Positions 1 through 8,478 of a stretch of DNA of 64,000 bases are shown here, piece after piece; the first letter of the stretch is position 1, and the number at the start of each line of letters is the position of its first letter. A program made the translations under genes and the position numbers. The notes beneath the pieces are model-generated. The model ran no database searches. It saw nothing but the letters and a program-made list of their open reading frames with translations, and had not been told where the DNA came from. Source of the DNA: Brevundimonas nasdae (GTDB lineage Bacteria; Pseudomonadota; Alphaproteobacteria; Caulobacterales; Caulobacteraceae); assembly GCF_016654005.1 (NCBI RefSeq), contig NZ_JAEPWN010000012.1, forward strand, positions 1 to 64,000, written 5' to 3'.

Positions 1-31
1 GCTCGTCCGTCAGCCAATACAGGTCACTCAT
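1..31 (-). CDS. IS5-family transposase, first 10 codons only
   Basis: An ATG on the minus strand at 31-29 starts the peptide MSDLYWLTDE, which continues off the left edge. This opening is typical of IS5-family DDE transposases of alphaproteobacteria. Only ten complete codons are visible, so the catalytic DDE residues cannot be checked and the element could be intact or broken. Its start lies 26 nt beyond the premature stop of the interrupted ATPase frame. Confidence 0.6.
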   Translation of the reverse strand, partial: MSDLYWLTDE

Positions 32-92
32 GATCCAGACTCCTCAGGAGCCTGAATCAGATCGCGCGCCTCACATCAATGGGTCCTGAGCC
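1..92 (-). mobile_element. End of an IS5-family insertion sequence (partial, runs off left edge)
   Basis: The minus strand at 31..1 opens a reading frame beginning MSDLYWLTDE, the familiar N-terminus of IS5-family (IS427-like) transposases. Immediately upstream is the last stretch of an ATPase gene whose reading frame loses all family resemblance near position 92. A CTAG tetranucleotide lies at 92-95, and IS5-group elements favour CTAR/TA targets, so I place the element's outer end at about 91-92. The terminal inverted repeat cannot be confirmed because the other end is outside the window. The boundary is an inference; the transposase start is seen directly. Confidence 0.6.
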
Positions 93-938
93 TAGTTTCA
101 TGATCATTCTGCACATGGATCTTTGGTTGTTTGGATGGAGGTGTGAATCAGGTTCATCCAATATCAACAATCTTGGGGAGAAATAGAAAACATAAGCCAG
201 TATTTGAGCCATTTGAAGCATGCCAGTACCAGCAAGCTCTAAAGGTATCTCCTGTCCTGAGTTAGACACATAAGCTTCTATGTATTCGGCTAGAGACTCT
301 TCAAATTGGACTCTAATTTCAAAATTTGGAAATATTGTTGAAAATGCATCCTGAAATTTTTTCCACTCTGCTGTTTTAGATAGGCGGTACAATACGTTTC
401 TGAGGACGACATTTGCATCTCCCCGGGCAACTGCTCTCCGTAGAACGCCTTCCGATACAAGAGTCTCGTTCTTAGGTATTCCTGCGAGCCCAGGGCAAAA
501 AACTGAGTACGGTGCATGAATATCAGCAGCAGCCTTTGCTGCCCATGGATGATGAAGTTTTATTGATATGTTTTTATTTTTGCCTTTGTACACAGAAACA
601 CTGAAATCTTCTTCATCATCCATGTCGAAGTGAAAAGATATTGCGTTGTCCTGAGTAAGGGCGGATCCATGCGAGACGCTGTAAATGCTCTCGGTTGGAA
701 CATATATTAACTCTGAAGGGCCGAAGCTTACGGCTGCTGATCGAGAAGCTACTGCCCATTTTCTATGGTAAGTTATAGTTTGAAGAAGCGAGATTGCAAA
801 ATGGATGCCCTGAATAAAGCTAGTTTTCCCAGAATTATTTGGTCCTACAAATAAATTTACTTCTCCAAGGCGAACCATGGCTTCGTCTATGCGCTTAAAT
901 CGACGAATTTTCACTTTTTGTAGCGCAGGTAACGCCAT
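57..938 (-). pseudogene. AAA/ABC-type ATPase (OLD-like), C-terminus lost at the insertion
   Basis: The 293-residue frame has an N-terminal DNA-repair/defence-type ABC ATPase fold. Walker A is GPNNSGKT near residues 32-39, the signature-like segment is LAGTGMLQ, and Walker B is LLILDEPDSHLHP near residues 260-272. It then ends abruptly after about 20 more residues, where homologues continue with the H-loop (typically STHS) and further helices. The last 12 or so residues match nothing expected and fall in the IS-like end, so the gene is truncated by insertion. Base composition is clearly AT-richer than everything downstream, and codon use differs (many ATA, AAA, TTT), suggesting horizontal acquisition. 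The role is unknown; related ATPases occur in OLD-type nuclease and other defence systems. The partner gene, if any, lies outside. Confidence 0.7.
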
Positions 939-1080
939 TTCTAACTCCCCAACTATTCCGCAACCATCGCTCGCAAGAAAAATAGCAAATTACAACATGC
1001 ACACATTAGCGAATGCCCCTCCCGTCCGATCCTGACGCACCCGTCCTCCATCCTCCGCCTTTCAGGCAGGAGGCGGCGCA

Positions 1081-1887
1081 ATGAACGATCGGGCTTCGGG
1101 CGGGCGGGAGAAGGACTGGCCCGAGAAACACTGGCATGAGGAGGCGCCGCGCATCATCGCCTCCGGCCGGTGGGAGCAGGACGAGTACGGCGGCACCACC
1201 TACATCCCCGACCATCTGCGGCCCTCGACCGCCGAGCGGGTCGAGACGACCCCGGCGATCCACCAGGATGTCGCGCGCGGCCATTATGACGAAGACCCGG
1301 CGCCGCGCGACGGCTATCACGTCCGCGCCGAGGCGGTCTGGGCGGCGGCGCGCCGCGACTATCTGGCCGGTGATGCGGCCGAGGCCGTGTGCCGCCGCTA
1401 TGACCTGAAGCTGGGGACGCTGCGGTCCCGCGCCGCGCGCGAGGGCTGGCGCCGCTGCGTCGTCGAGGACGCAGGCGCCTGGCCCGCCCCCTGGCCGGAT
1501 GAAGACGCCCCGGTCGAGGATGGGGCGGCGGACGCCCCTGACCTGGCCGCCATGACGGCTCAGGCCCTGATGCGGCTGAACCGGGCGGTGCGGCGCGGGC
1601 GGGCGGCCGAGGCGGCGTCGTGGCTGCGGACCTGGCGGGCGCTGTCCAGCGTGAACGCCCCTGACGACCCGGCCCCGCAATCGGCGGCCCAACCTGACAG
1701 CCAACAGCCTGACAGCCCCCCGCCCGCAGCCTCGCCCGACCCGCTCGACACGCTGGAGGCCGAGATGAAGGCGGTCGCCGCCCTGGCCCGCGACGCCGCC
1801 CGGCTGCCCCCCGACGACCATGCGGGCCGCCTCGCCATCGAGGCCCGCATCGCCGCCCTCGACGCCCCGACCGCCCCAGAGCCCTAG
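1081..1887 (+). CDS. Hypothetical protein with a terminase-small-subunit-like HTH
   Basis: This is a 268-residue protein preceded by a good ribosome binding site (AGGAGG at 1068-1073, 7 nt spacing). A segment around residues 92-120 (YLAGDAAEAVCRRYDL, then LGTLRSRAAREGW) looks like a helix-turn-helix of the type found in phage terminase small subunits and transposase N-termini. The rest is rich in Ala, Pro and Asp, with a disordered stretch (residues 195-230). GC content is very high and codon use matches the core genome, unlike the ATPase to its left. Function is unknown; a DNA-binding role is an inference from the HTH only. Confidence 0.6.
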   Translation: MNDRASGGREKDWPEKHWHEEAPRIIASGRWEQDEYGGTTYIPDHLRPSTAERVETTPAIHQDVARGHYDEDPAPRDGYHVRAEAVWAAARRDYLAGDAAEAVCRRYDLKLGTLRSRAAREGWRRCVVEDAGAWPAPWPDEDAPVEDGAADAPDLAAMTAQALMRLNRAVRRGRAAEAASWLRTWRALSSVNAPDDPAPQSAAQPDSQQPDSPPPAASPDPLDTLEAEMKAVAALARDAARLPPDDHAGRLAIEARIAALDAPTAPEP

Positions 1888-1934
1888 CGGGCCGATTTCA
1901 GACGATTCAGACGAATTGGACTCTGTTTTTTCCT

Positions 1935-1962
1935 GCGGGGCCGACCGGCGGTCCGGCCCCGC
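1935..1962. terminator. GC-rich hairpin between convergent genes
   Basis: Inverted repeat GCGGGGCCG (1935-1943) / CGGCCCCGC (1954-1962) sits between the plus-strand hypothetical gene and the end of the DsbA-like gene. There is a T-run only upstream of the stem on the plus strand, so it is not a canonical intrinsic terminator in either direction. Confidence 0.35.
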
Positions 1963-1970
1963 CCTGAGCC

Positions 1971-2645
1971 CTACGCCTCGCCGGCGATCTGGCGCAGGGC
2001 CTGTTCGAAGGCGTCGGCGGGCTGGCCGCCGCTGATCAGATATTTGCCTTCAACGACCACGGCGGGGACCGAGGTGATGCCGCGCGAGCGCCACAGATCC
2101 TCGGCCGCACGCACGGCCTGGGCGTAGCGGCCCGAGGCCAGGACTTCGCCCGCCTCGGCCCGGTCCAGGCCCGCCGTCTCCGCCGCCTGGGTCAGGACGC
2201 CGGCGTCGGTGATGTTGCGGTTCTCGGTGAAGTGGGCGACGAACAGGGCGCGCTTCAGGGCGCCCTGCCTGTCCGGCGCGGTCTCCTGCGCCCAGTGCAG
2301 CAGGCGGTGGGCGTCGAAGGTGTTCCAGATGCGGCTGTCCTCGCCCATCTGCATGTCAAAGCCCGCCTCGGCCCCCCTCTGTCTGATCATCGCGCGGTTG
2401 GCCGCCGACTGTTCGGGGGTGGAGCCGTATTTCCTGCCGATATGTTCGACGATGTTCTCGCCCTCGGGCGCCATCTGGGGGTTCAGCTCGAACGGCTGGA
2501 ATCTGACATCCGCCTTGATGCCCTCGCCCTCCAGCCGCTCCAGCGCCGTCTCCAGCCCGCCCAGGCCCACGGCGCACCAGGGACAGACGACGTCGGACAC
2601 GAAGTCGATCTTCAAGGTCTTGAGGGCGGGCGCGGCGTCGGTCAT
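1971..2645 (-). CDS. DsbA-family oxidoreductase (FrnE-like)
   Basis: A 224-residue cytoplasmic thioredoxin-fold protein of the DsbA/FrnE family. The redox motif CPWC is at residues 21-24 after the first strand (KIDFVSDVVCPWC), and the cis-Pro region is near SVPAVVVEGKYLISG at the C-terminus, followed by the family's usual ISGGQP ending. I chose the ATG at 2645 because it gives the normal family length. The longer open frame upstream has no resemblance to the family and overlaps the alaS promoter region. There is no signal peptide, as expected for FrnE, which acts in cytosolic oxidative stress or polyketide-type isomerisation in other bacteria. It is divergent from alaS with 169 bp between starts. 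Confidence 0.85.
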   Translation of the reverse strand: MTDAAPALKTLKIDFVSDVVCPWCAVGLGGLETALERLEGEGIKADVRFQPFELNPQMAPEGENIVEHIGRKYGSTPEQSAANRAMIRQRGAEAGFDMQMGEDSRIWNTFDAHRLLHWAQETAPDRQGALKRALFVAHFTENRNITDAGVLTQAAETAGLDRAEAGEVLASGRYAQAVRAAEDLWRSRGITSVPAVVVEGKYLISGGQPADAFEQALRQIAGEA

Positions 2646-2814
2646 CAGGGGCGTCCTTCTGGAACAGCAGGTGTTGCAGGCATATGGGAACCGCATCGGA
2701 CGGCGCCACCCCGCACGCGTCAGTTTCAGCCTTCGCACAAACGCATGGCCTGTTGCCGCGCAAACCCCTATATGGCCAGCTTCCCGCCAAGCCGTGTTCG
2801 AAGCCCGATAAGTC

Positions 2815-5478
2815 ATGCCCAGCCTGAACGAGATCCGCTCCACCTTCCTCAACTATTTCGAGGCCGATGGTCACGAGAAGGTGCACTCGGCTCCTCTGGT
2901 GCCGCAGAACGACCCGACGCTGTTGTTCGTCAACGCGGGCATGGTGCCGTTCAAGGACTATTTCACCGGCGCGTCCAAGCCGCCCTATCCCCGCGCCACC
3001 AGCTCGCAGAAGTGCGTGCGCGCGGGCGGCAAGCACAATGACCTGGACAATGTCGGCTATACGGCCCGGCACCTGACCTTCTTCGAAATGCTGGGGAACT
3101 TCTCGTTCGGCGACTATTTCAAGGAACACGCCATCGAGAAGGCGTGGAGCCTGGTGACCAAGGACTTCGGGCTGGACGCCAAACGCCTGCTGGTCACCGT
3201 CTATATCGACGACGACGAGGCCGCCGCGATCTGGAAGAAGGTCACGGGCTTTGGCGACGACAAGATCATCCGCATCGCCGGTTCGGACAATTTCTGGGCC
3301 ATGGGCGATAGCGGCCCGTGTGGTCCCTGCACCGAAATCTTCTGGGACCACGGCGACAAGATCGCTGGCGGCCCTCCCGGTTCGCCCGATGAAGACGGCG
3401 ACCGGTTCGTGGAGATCTGGAACAACGTCTTCATGCAGTACGAGAAGGAGAACGATCAGATCGTTCGCAACCTTCCCAAGCCCAGCGTGGACACCGGCAT
3501 GGGTCTGGAGCGGATCACCACCGTGCTGCAGGGCGTGCATTCGGTCTATGAGACGGACCTGTTCAAGACCCTGATCGCCGCATCCGAAGAGGCCACCTCG
3601 ACCAAGGCCGAGGGCGAGCGCAAACCCTCGCACCAGGTCATCGCCGACCACCTGCGGTCGTCGTCCTTCCTGATCGCGGACGGGGTGACGCCGTCGAACG
3701 AGGGGCGGGGCTATGTGCTTCGCCGCATCATGCGCCGCGCCATGCGCCACGCCCACCTGCTGGGCGCGACGGATCCGCTGATGCACCGTCTGGTGCCGAC
3801 GCTGGTGGCCGAGATGGGCGACGCCTATCCCGAACTGGCCCGCGCCCAGCCCTTCATCGAAGACACGCTGAAGCAGGAAGAGATCCGCTTCCGCACCACC
3901 CTGGGCCGGGGCATGGCCCTGTTCGACACGGCGGTTCAGGGCTTCAAGCCCGGCGACATGCTGGACGGCCAGACGGCGTTTACGCTGTCCGACACCTATG
4001 GCTTCCCGCTGGACCTGACGCAGGATGAGGCGCGCCGTCGCGGCTATTCGGTGAACGTGGACGGCTTCGAAGCCGCCATGGCCGAACAGCGCCAGCGTTC
4101 GCGCGAACACTGGAAGGGTTCGGGCCAGACGGCCAACACCAACGAATGGCTGGCCATCCGCGACCGGATGGGGCCGACCGTCTTCACCGGCTATGACAAT
4201 ATCGACGGCTCGGGCGAGGTCCTGGCTATCATGAAGGCGGGCCAGCCGGTCGAGACGGCGGAGGCGGGCGACATCGTCGAGGTTCTGTTCGACACCACCC
4301 CCTTCTACGCCGAAAGCGGCGGCCAGGTCGGCGACCACGGCGTGATCGAATGGCCCGGTTCTAATGGAATTGGGGGCAGCGCCGAGGTCATCGACGTGAA
4401 GAAGCACGCGGGCGACCTGCACGTCCTGTCGGCCGAGATCACCAGCGGCAAGCTGGAGATCGGAACGCGCGCGGCCCAGACGGTGGATGCCGAAAAACGC
4501 CGCACCATCCGCGCCAACCACTCGGCCGCCCACCTGCTGCATACGGCGCTGAAGAATGTGCTGGGCGCGACGGTGGCCCAGAAGGGTCAGTTGGTTGACG
4601 CCGAACGCGCGCGCTTCGACTTCAGCCACGGCGCCCCCCTGACCGAGGCTGAACTGGCCGCCATAGAGACAGAGGTGAACGCGGTCATCCGCCAGAACGT
4701 CCCGACCGAGACGAAACTGATGGCTCCTGAAGCCGCCATCGAAGCGGGCGCCATCGCCCTGTTCGGCGAGAAATACGGCGATGAGGTCCGCGTCCTGACG
4801 CTGGGCCGTTCGCTGACCAGCGATAACGCCCCCTATTCCGTCGAATTGTGCGGCGGCACCCATGTGACCCGCACCGGCGACATCGCTCTGTTCAAGATCG
4901 TGCAGGAGACGGGCGTCGCCGCAGGCGTGCGCCGCATCGAGGCCCTGACGGGCGAAGCGGCGCGTCAATATCTGCTGGCCCAGGCGGGCGTGGCCCGTTC
5001 GCTGGCGCAGGGCTTCAAGGTCCAGACGGCCGATGTCCCGGCCCGCGTCGAAAGCCTGACCGCCTCGGTCAAGACGCTGGAGAAACAGGTCGCTGAGCTG
5101 AAGAAGCAGTTGGCTCTGGGCGGCGGTTCAGGCGCGTCTTCGGCGCCGGAAGAGATCAACGGCGTCAAGCTGATCGCGCGCGTCCTGGACGGCGTGGACG
5201 GCAAGGGCCTGCGCGGGGTCGCCGAAGACTTCCGCAAACAGGTCGGCACGGGCGTCGTGGCCCTGATCGGCGTCACAGACGGCAAGGCGGCGGTCACCGT
5301 CGCCGTGACCAACGACCTTGCGGGTCAGGTGAATGCGGCGGATCTGGCGCGTGCTGCGGTCCTGGCCATGGGCGGCCAGGGCGCGGGCGGCAAGCCGGAC
5401 TTCGCCCAGGGCGGCGCGCCGGATGGCGGCAAGGCCGAGGACGGCCTGGCGGCGGTGCGGGCGGCGCTGGCGGGCTGA
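2815..5478 (+). CDS. alaS: Alanine--tRNA ligase
   Basis: This 887-residue class II synthetase charges tRNA-Ala. The N-terminal catalytic core begins with the typical MPSLNEIRSTFLNYF and continues with NDPTLLFVNAGMVPFKDYF and GPCGPCTEIFWDHG. The editing domain carries HSAAH at residues 569-573 and CGGTH at 679-683, the four zinc and deacylation ligands. A coiled-coil region around residue 760 and a Gly-rich C-Ala domain finish the protein. Length is normal for bacteria. It is monocistronic here and followed by a strong hairpin at 5508-5538. Confidence 0.98.
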   Translation: MPSLNEIRSTFLNYFEADGHEKVHSAPLVPQNDPTLLFVNAGMVPFKDYFTGASKPPYPRATSSQKCVRAGGKHNDLDNVGYTARHLTFFEMLGNFSFGDYFKEHAIEKAWSLVTKDFGLDAKRLLVTVYIDDDEAAAIWKKVTGFGDDKIIRIAGSDNFWAMGDSGPCGPCTEIFWDHGDKIAGGPPGSPDEDGDRFVEIWNNVFMQYEKENDQIVRNLPKPSVDTGMGLERITTVLQGVHSVYETDLFKTLIAASEEATSTKAEGERKPSHQVIADHLRSSSFLIADGVTPSNEGRGYVLRRIMRRAMRHAHLLGATDPLMHRLVPTLVAEMGDAYPELARAQPFIEDTLKQEEIRFRTTLGRGMALFDTAVQGFKPGDMLDGQTAFTLSDTYGFPLDLTQDEARRRGYSVNVDGFEAAMAEQRQRSREHWKGSGQTANTNEWLAIRDRMGPTVFTGYDNIDGSGEVLAIMKAGQPVETAEAGDIVEVLFDTTPFYAESGGQVGDHGVIEWPGSNGIGGSAEVIDVKKHAGDLHVLSAEITSGKLEIGTRAAQTVDAEKRRTIRANHSAAHLLHTALKNVLGATVAQKGQLVDAERARFDFSHGAPLTEAELAAIETEVNAVIRQNVPTETKLMAPEAAIEAGAIALFGEKYGDEVRVLTLGRSLTSDNAPYSVELCGGTHVTRTGDIALFKIVQETGVAAGVRRIEALTGEAARQYLLAQAGVARSLAQGFKVQTADVPARVESLTASVKTLEKQVAELKKQLALGGGSGASSAPEEINGVKLIARVLDGVDGKGLRGVAEDFRKQVGTGVVALIGVTDGKAAVTVAVTNDLAGQVNAADLARAAVLAMGGQGAGGKPDFAQGGAPDGGKAEDGLAAVRAALAG

Positions 5479-5507
5479 TCCGCCACGCTAACGGCCAAGC
5501 GATACAG

Positions 5508-5538
5508 ATGAGGGGGCGGTCACTGACCGCCCCCTCAT
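5508..5538. terminator. Bidirectional terminator hairpin after alaS
   Basis: A perfect 14-bp stem (5508-5521 with 5525-5538) and a 3-nt loop, between alaS (plus) and the DUF2939 gene (minus). No long T-run follows on either strand, but the stem is exceptionally stable. Confidence 0.7.
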
Positions 5539-5567
5539 TGCATTTCAGAGGTGGGTGAGGCCGCCCC

Positions 5568-6122
5568 CTACTCCATCGGGTCCGGCGTCAGGTCCACGCC
5601 CGACAGCTTCCAGCCGAACAGGCCGTGGCGTGTCATCAGCAGCACGAGCGAGTCATCCGGCCTGTCCTTGCGCGTCAGGGCCACGGCGAACTTGTTCAGG
5701 CCGCGATAGGACCAGGACTGATGCAGCCGCTCCTTGGGCACGGCAGGCGTGTCGGCGGGCGGGACGGGGCGCTCAGGCTCAGGCTTCTCGGCCGAGCGCA
5801 CCATGGCGGCGATGGCCTGAGGCGTGACGAAGTTGTCGACCGCGCCCGACACCAGGGACGGCGCGATCAGGGCGCCCAGAGCCGCCAACCCGACGTCCCC
5901 CTTGGATCTGTCGCGGATTTCGATGCGGGCGCGGGCGTTCAGTTCGTCCTTCAGGCTGGTGCGGAAGGCGGGAAAATCGACATAGCGCTCCAGCCCCGCC
6001 GCATCGCCCGTCCGGGCTGCGCGGATCAACCCCTGCGCCGCCACGAACGGCGAGGCGATCCACACGAACAGGAAGCCCGCGACCACCGCGATCAGCAGGC
6101 CGGTGATGATCTTGCGGTTCAT
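5568..6122 (-). CDS. DUF2939 family membrane-anchored protein (downstream copy)
   Basis: A 184-residue protein with one N-terminal membrane segment (IITGLLIAVVAGFLFVWIASPFV, residues 5-27). The soluble domain has the DUF2939 pattern: small helical start AARTGDAAGLERYVDFPAFRTSLKDEL, then a C-terminal beta region ending in GLFGWKLSGVDL. The start is supported by GGAGA just upstream. The neighbouring upstream gene is a paralogue, 40 bp away on the same strand, so the two probably form an operon. No function is established for the family; location at the inner membrane facing the periplasm is inferred from the N-terminal anchor. Confidence 0.75.
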   Translation of the reverse strand: MNRKIITGLLIAVVAGFLFVWIASPFVAAQGLIRAARTGDAAGLERYVDFPAFRTSLKDELNARARIEIRDRSKGDVGLAALGALIAPSLVSGAVDNFVTPQAIAAMVRSAEKPEPERPVPPADTPAVPKERLHQSWSYRGLNKFAVALTRKDRPDDSLVLLMTRHGLFGWKLSGVDLTPDPME

Positions 6123-6161
6123 GGCGTCTCCAGAAGGAAGCGGGGCGGGAGCCTCATGGCC

Positions 6162-6758
6162 TCAACCTCTCTCGCCGAGGGCGGGCGATGAGGGTGCGGG
6201 CGCGGCGGGAGCGGCAGGCGACGCGCCCTCCGGCAGGCCGATCTGAACCAGACGCCATTCGTACAGGCCCCGCCGCTCGAAGGTGAAGACGGTGCGAGAT
6301 CCCCCCTTGTCGTCCACAGCGAACCGCGCCCGGTTCACGCCCCAGAAGATGGGCCTGGGCCAGGGCTTCCTGACCTTGGCGTCCGTCGCCGCCGTGGTCT
6401 TCCACTGGCTGGCGTAGCGCCCTTCGCCGCGCATCAGGGCCGACAGGGCGGCGGGCGTCAGATAGGAATCCACGTCCGGCGGGCGGATGATGGGGTTGCG
6501 ATCCAGCTGCGCCCGGAAGGCGCCGATGGGGTCTTCCAGAAACGAGGGCGCGGGCGCCATGGCCTCGGGCCGCCCGATCAGCTGGGGCCGGAGCGACTGG
6601 CGCACGGCGGAGAAGTCGATCAGCCGCGTCAGTCCCTGCACGTCGCTGGCCTCCGCCGCCGAACGGATGGCGAAAAAGCCCACGGCGGGCGCGGCGAAGA
6701 AGGAGACGACCGCCAGCGCAATCGCCGCCAGCAGCAGATTTCCGAACAGACGCTTCAC
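6162..6758 (-). CDS. DUF2939 family membrane-anchored protein (upstream copy)
   Basis: A 198-residue paralogue of the next gene on the same strand. It has an N-terminal hydrophobic anchor (LLLAAIALAVVSFFAAPAVGFFAI), a conserved helical start (DVQGLTRLIDFSAVRQSLRPQL), and a matching C-terminal block (RRGLYEWRLVQIGLP) before an Ala/Pro-rich tail. The start codon is GTG at 6758, with AGGAGG closely upstream. The two copies are diverged in sequence but colinear, which suggests an old tandem duplication. Function unknown. Confidence 0.75.
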   Translation of the reverse strand: MKRLFGNLLLAAIALAVVSFFAAPAVGFFAIRSAAEASDVQGLTRLIDFSAVRQSLRPQLIGRPEAMAPAPSFLEDPIGAFRAQLDRNPIIRPPDVDSYLTPAALSALMRGEGRYASQWKTTAATDAKVRKPWPRPIFWGVNRARFAVDDKGGSRTVFTFERRGLYEWRLVQIGLPEGASPAAPAAPAPSSPALGERG

Positions 6759-6812
6759 CCGACCTCCTTCATTTCACTGATCATGCACGGCTTTCACCCC
6801 AGCACAACGAAA

Positions 6813-6840
6813 AGCCCCGCTGGAGTGATCCAGCGGGGCT
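6813..6840 (-). terminator. Intrinsic terminator of icd
   Basis: A perfect 12-bp stem (6813-6824 / 6829-6840, loop GTGA). Read on the minus strand it is followed by TTTTCGTT, so it is a proper terminator for icd, about 80 nt beyond its stop. Confidence 0.85.
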
Positions 6841-6886
6841 GAGTTCTTTCGAGCATCCTGCCGTGCTTCGCACGCATCAGGACAGG

Positions 6887-6911
6887 TCCTCCCCCACTTT
6901 GCGGGGGAGGA
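6887..6911. repeat. Palindromic element in the icd 3' region
   Basis: TCCTCCCCC (6887-6895) pairs with GGGGGAGGA (6903-6911) around a 7-nt loop. A second small hairpin, CGTGC-TTC-GCACG, lies just left of it (about 6862-6874). The combination looks like a dispersed REP-type palindrome; only a genome-wide search can confirm copies. Confidence 0.4.
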
Positions 6912-6921
6912 TAGTGACGGC

Positions 6922-8142
6922 TTAGCCGACGTCCGGCAGAGCGGCGCGCAGGTTTTCGGCGACCTTGTCGAGGAAGCCCTCGGTGGTCAGCCAGCCCTGC
7001 TGGTCGCCGACCAGCAGCGCCAGGTCCTTGGTCATCGAGCCGCTTTCAACGGTGTCGACGACGACCTTCTCAAGCGTGTCGGCGAACTGGTCCAGAGCCG
7101 CGTTGCCGTCCAGCTTGGCGCGGTGCTTGAAGCCGCGCGTCCAGGCGAAGATCGAGGCGATCGAGTTGGTCGAGGTGGCCTCGCCCTTCTGGTGCTGGCG
7201 ATAGTGGCGGGTCACGGTGCCGTGGGCGGCCTCGGTTTCCAGCACCTTGCCGTCCGGCGTCATCAGAACCGAGGTCATCAGGCCCAGCGAGCCGAAGCCC
7301 TGCGCCACGACGTCCGACTGCACGTCGCCGTCATAGTTCTTGCACGCCCAGACAAAGCCGCCCGACCATTTCATGGCGGCGGCGACCATGTCGTCGATCA
7401 GACGGTGCTCATAGGTCAGGCCGCGAGCCTTGAACTCGGCGGCGTAATGTTCGTCGAAGACTTCCTGGAACAGGTCCTTGAAACGGCCGTCATAGGCTTT
7501 CAGGATGGTGTTCTTGGTCGACAGATAGACCGGGTAGTTGCGCTGCAGGCCATAGGCGAACGAGGCATGGGCGAACTCGCGGATCGAGGCGTCCTGGTTG
7601 TACATGGCCATGGCCACGCCGGCGCCCGGCGCCTTGTAGACTTCGTGTTCGATCACTTCGCCGTCGTCGCCGACGAACTTGATCGTCAGGGTGCCGGGGC
7701 CAGGCATCAGGAAGTCGGTGGCCTTGTACTGGTCGCCGAAGGCGTGGCGGCCGACGACGATCGGCTGGGTCCAGCCCGGAACCAGGCGCGGCACGTTCGA
7801 GCAGATGATCGGCTCGCGGAAGACGACGCCGCCCAGGATGTTGCGGATGGTGCCGTTGGGCGACTTCCACATCTTCTTCAGGCCGAACTCGGCGACGCGG
7901 GCTTCGTCAGGCGTGATGGTGGCGCACTTGACGCCGACGCCGTGCTTCTGGATCGCGTGGGCGGCGTCGATCGTCACCTGGTCGTCGGTGGCGTCGCGGT
8001 GCTCCATGCCTAGGTCGTAGTAGTCCAGCTCCAGATCCAGGAACGGGAAGACCAGCTTGTCCTTGATCATCTGCCAGATGATGCGGGTCATTTCGTCGCC
8101 GTCGATGTCGACGATGGGGTTTTCGACCTTGATCTTGGCCAT
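6922..8142 (-). CDS. icd: NADP-dependent isocitrate dehydrogenase
   Basis: This 406-residue enzyme oxidatively decarboxylates isocitrate to 2-oxoglutarate in the TCA cycle. It is of the short eukaryote-like dimeric type common in alphaproteobacteria, starting [23 protein letters not shown]. Substrate and metal-binding segments are visible: [12 protein letters not shown], the basic and acidic residues in the [17 protein letters not shown] block, and [12 protein letters not shown] with [10 protein letters not shown] for NADP binding. I used the ATG at 8142, which gives the standard length; the longer frame adds unrelated residues. It is monocistronic with a clear terminator. Confidence 0.97.
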   Translation of the reverse strand: MAKIKVENPIVDIDGDEMTRIIWQMIKDKLVFPFLDLELDYYDLGMEHRDATDDQVTIDAAHAIQKHGVGVKCATITPDEARVAEFGLKKMWKSPNGTIRNILGGVVFREPIICSNVPRLVPGWTQPIVVGRHAFGDQYKATDFLMPGPGTLTIKFVGDDGEVIEHEVYKAPGAGVAMAMYNQDASIREFAHASFAYGLQRNYPVYLSTKNTILKAYDGRFKDLFQEVFDEHYAAEFKARGLTYEHRLIDDMVAAAMKWSGGFVWACKNYDGDVQSDVVAQGFGSLGLMTSVLMTPDGKVLETEAAHGTVTRHYRQHQKGEATSTNSIASIFAWTRGFKHRAKLDGNAALDQFADTLEKVVVDTVESGSMTKDLALLVGDQQGWLTTEGFLDKVAENLRAALPDVG

Positions 8143-8321
8143 GCGCGTGTCCGCCTCTGAACGTTGGGGAAGGAATATCGTGGCGGCGGTATAGCGAGGC
8201 AGGGCCGCCACGCAAACCCCGACATGGGTTCGGCGGATTGCGAAAACGTCGCTGCGCCGGTGAACCGGATCGGCCGACATGCGCTTAACCAGGCCAAAGC
8301 TTGAGCATAAGGCCCTCCACC

Positions 8322-8456
8322 ATGACCGAAGAGACCAAAATCCTGGTGGACGCCTGGATCGAACGGTTCGGCGAACCGCCCAGCATCATCGACGTGGAAC
8401 TGATGAAAGACTTGCTCGCTGATGCAGATGAGGCAAACTGCACGACGCTCAATTAA
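8322..8456 (+). CDS. Small conserved-looking protein, 44 residues
   Basis: ATG at 8322 opens a 44-residue frame ending TAA at 8456. The composition is that of a real acidic, helical small protein: [20 protein letters not shown] at the start, then hydrophobic repeats ([13 protein letters not shown]) ending NCTTLN. It sits between icd (divergent) and the DUF1176 lipoprotein gene, 22 bp before the latter's start and in the same direction, so co-transcription is plausible. I recall similar short proteins in Caulobacter relatives, but that needs a search. The function is unknown. Confidence 0.6.
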   Translation: MTEETKILVDAWIERFGEPPSIIDVELMKDLLADADEANCTTLN

Positions 8457-8478
8457 CACGGAAATAAGGCTGAGGGGA

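Noticed and set aside
1081..1887. Phage terminase small subunit, evidence of a prophage
   Set aside because: Only the HTH resembles it. No large subunit, portal or other phage gene follows, and base composition matches the core genome.
2356..4968. Long open frame of 870 codons on the minus strand opposite alaS
   Set aside because: It is antisense to the conserved alaS frame, has the residue bias of a shadow (His, Gln, Arg, Gly), and no recognisable domain beyond the end that duplicates the DsbA-like gene in another frame.
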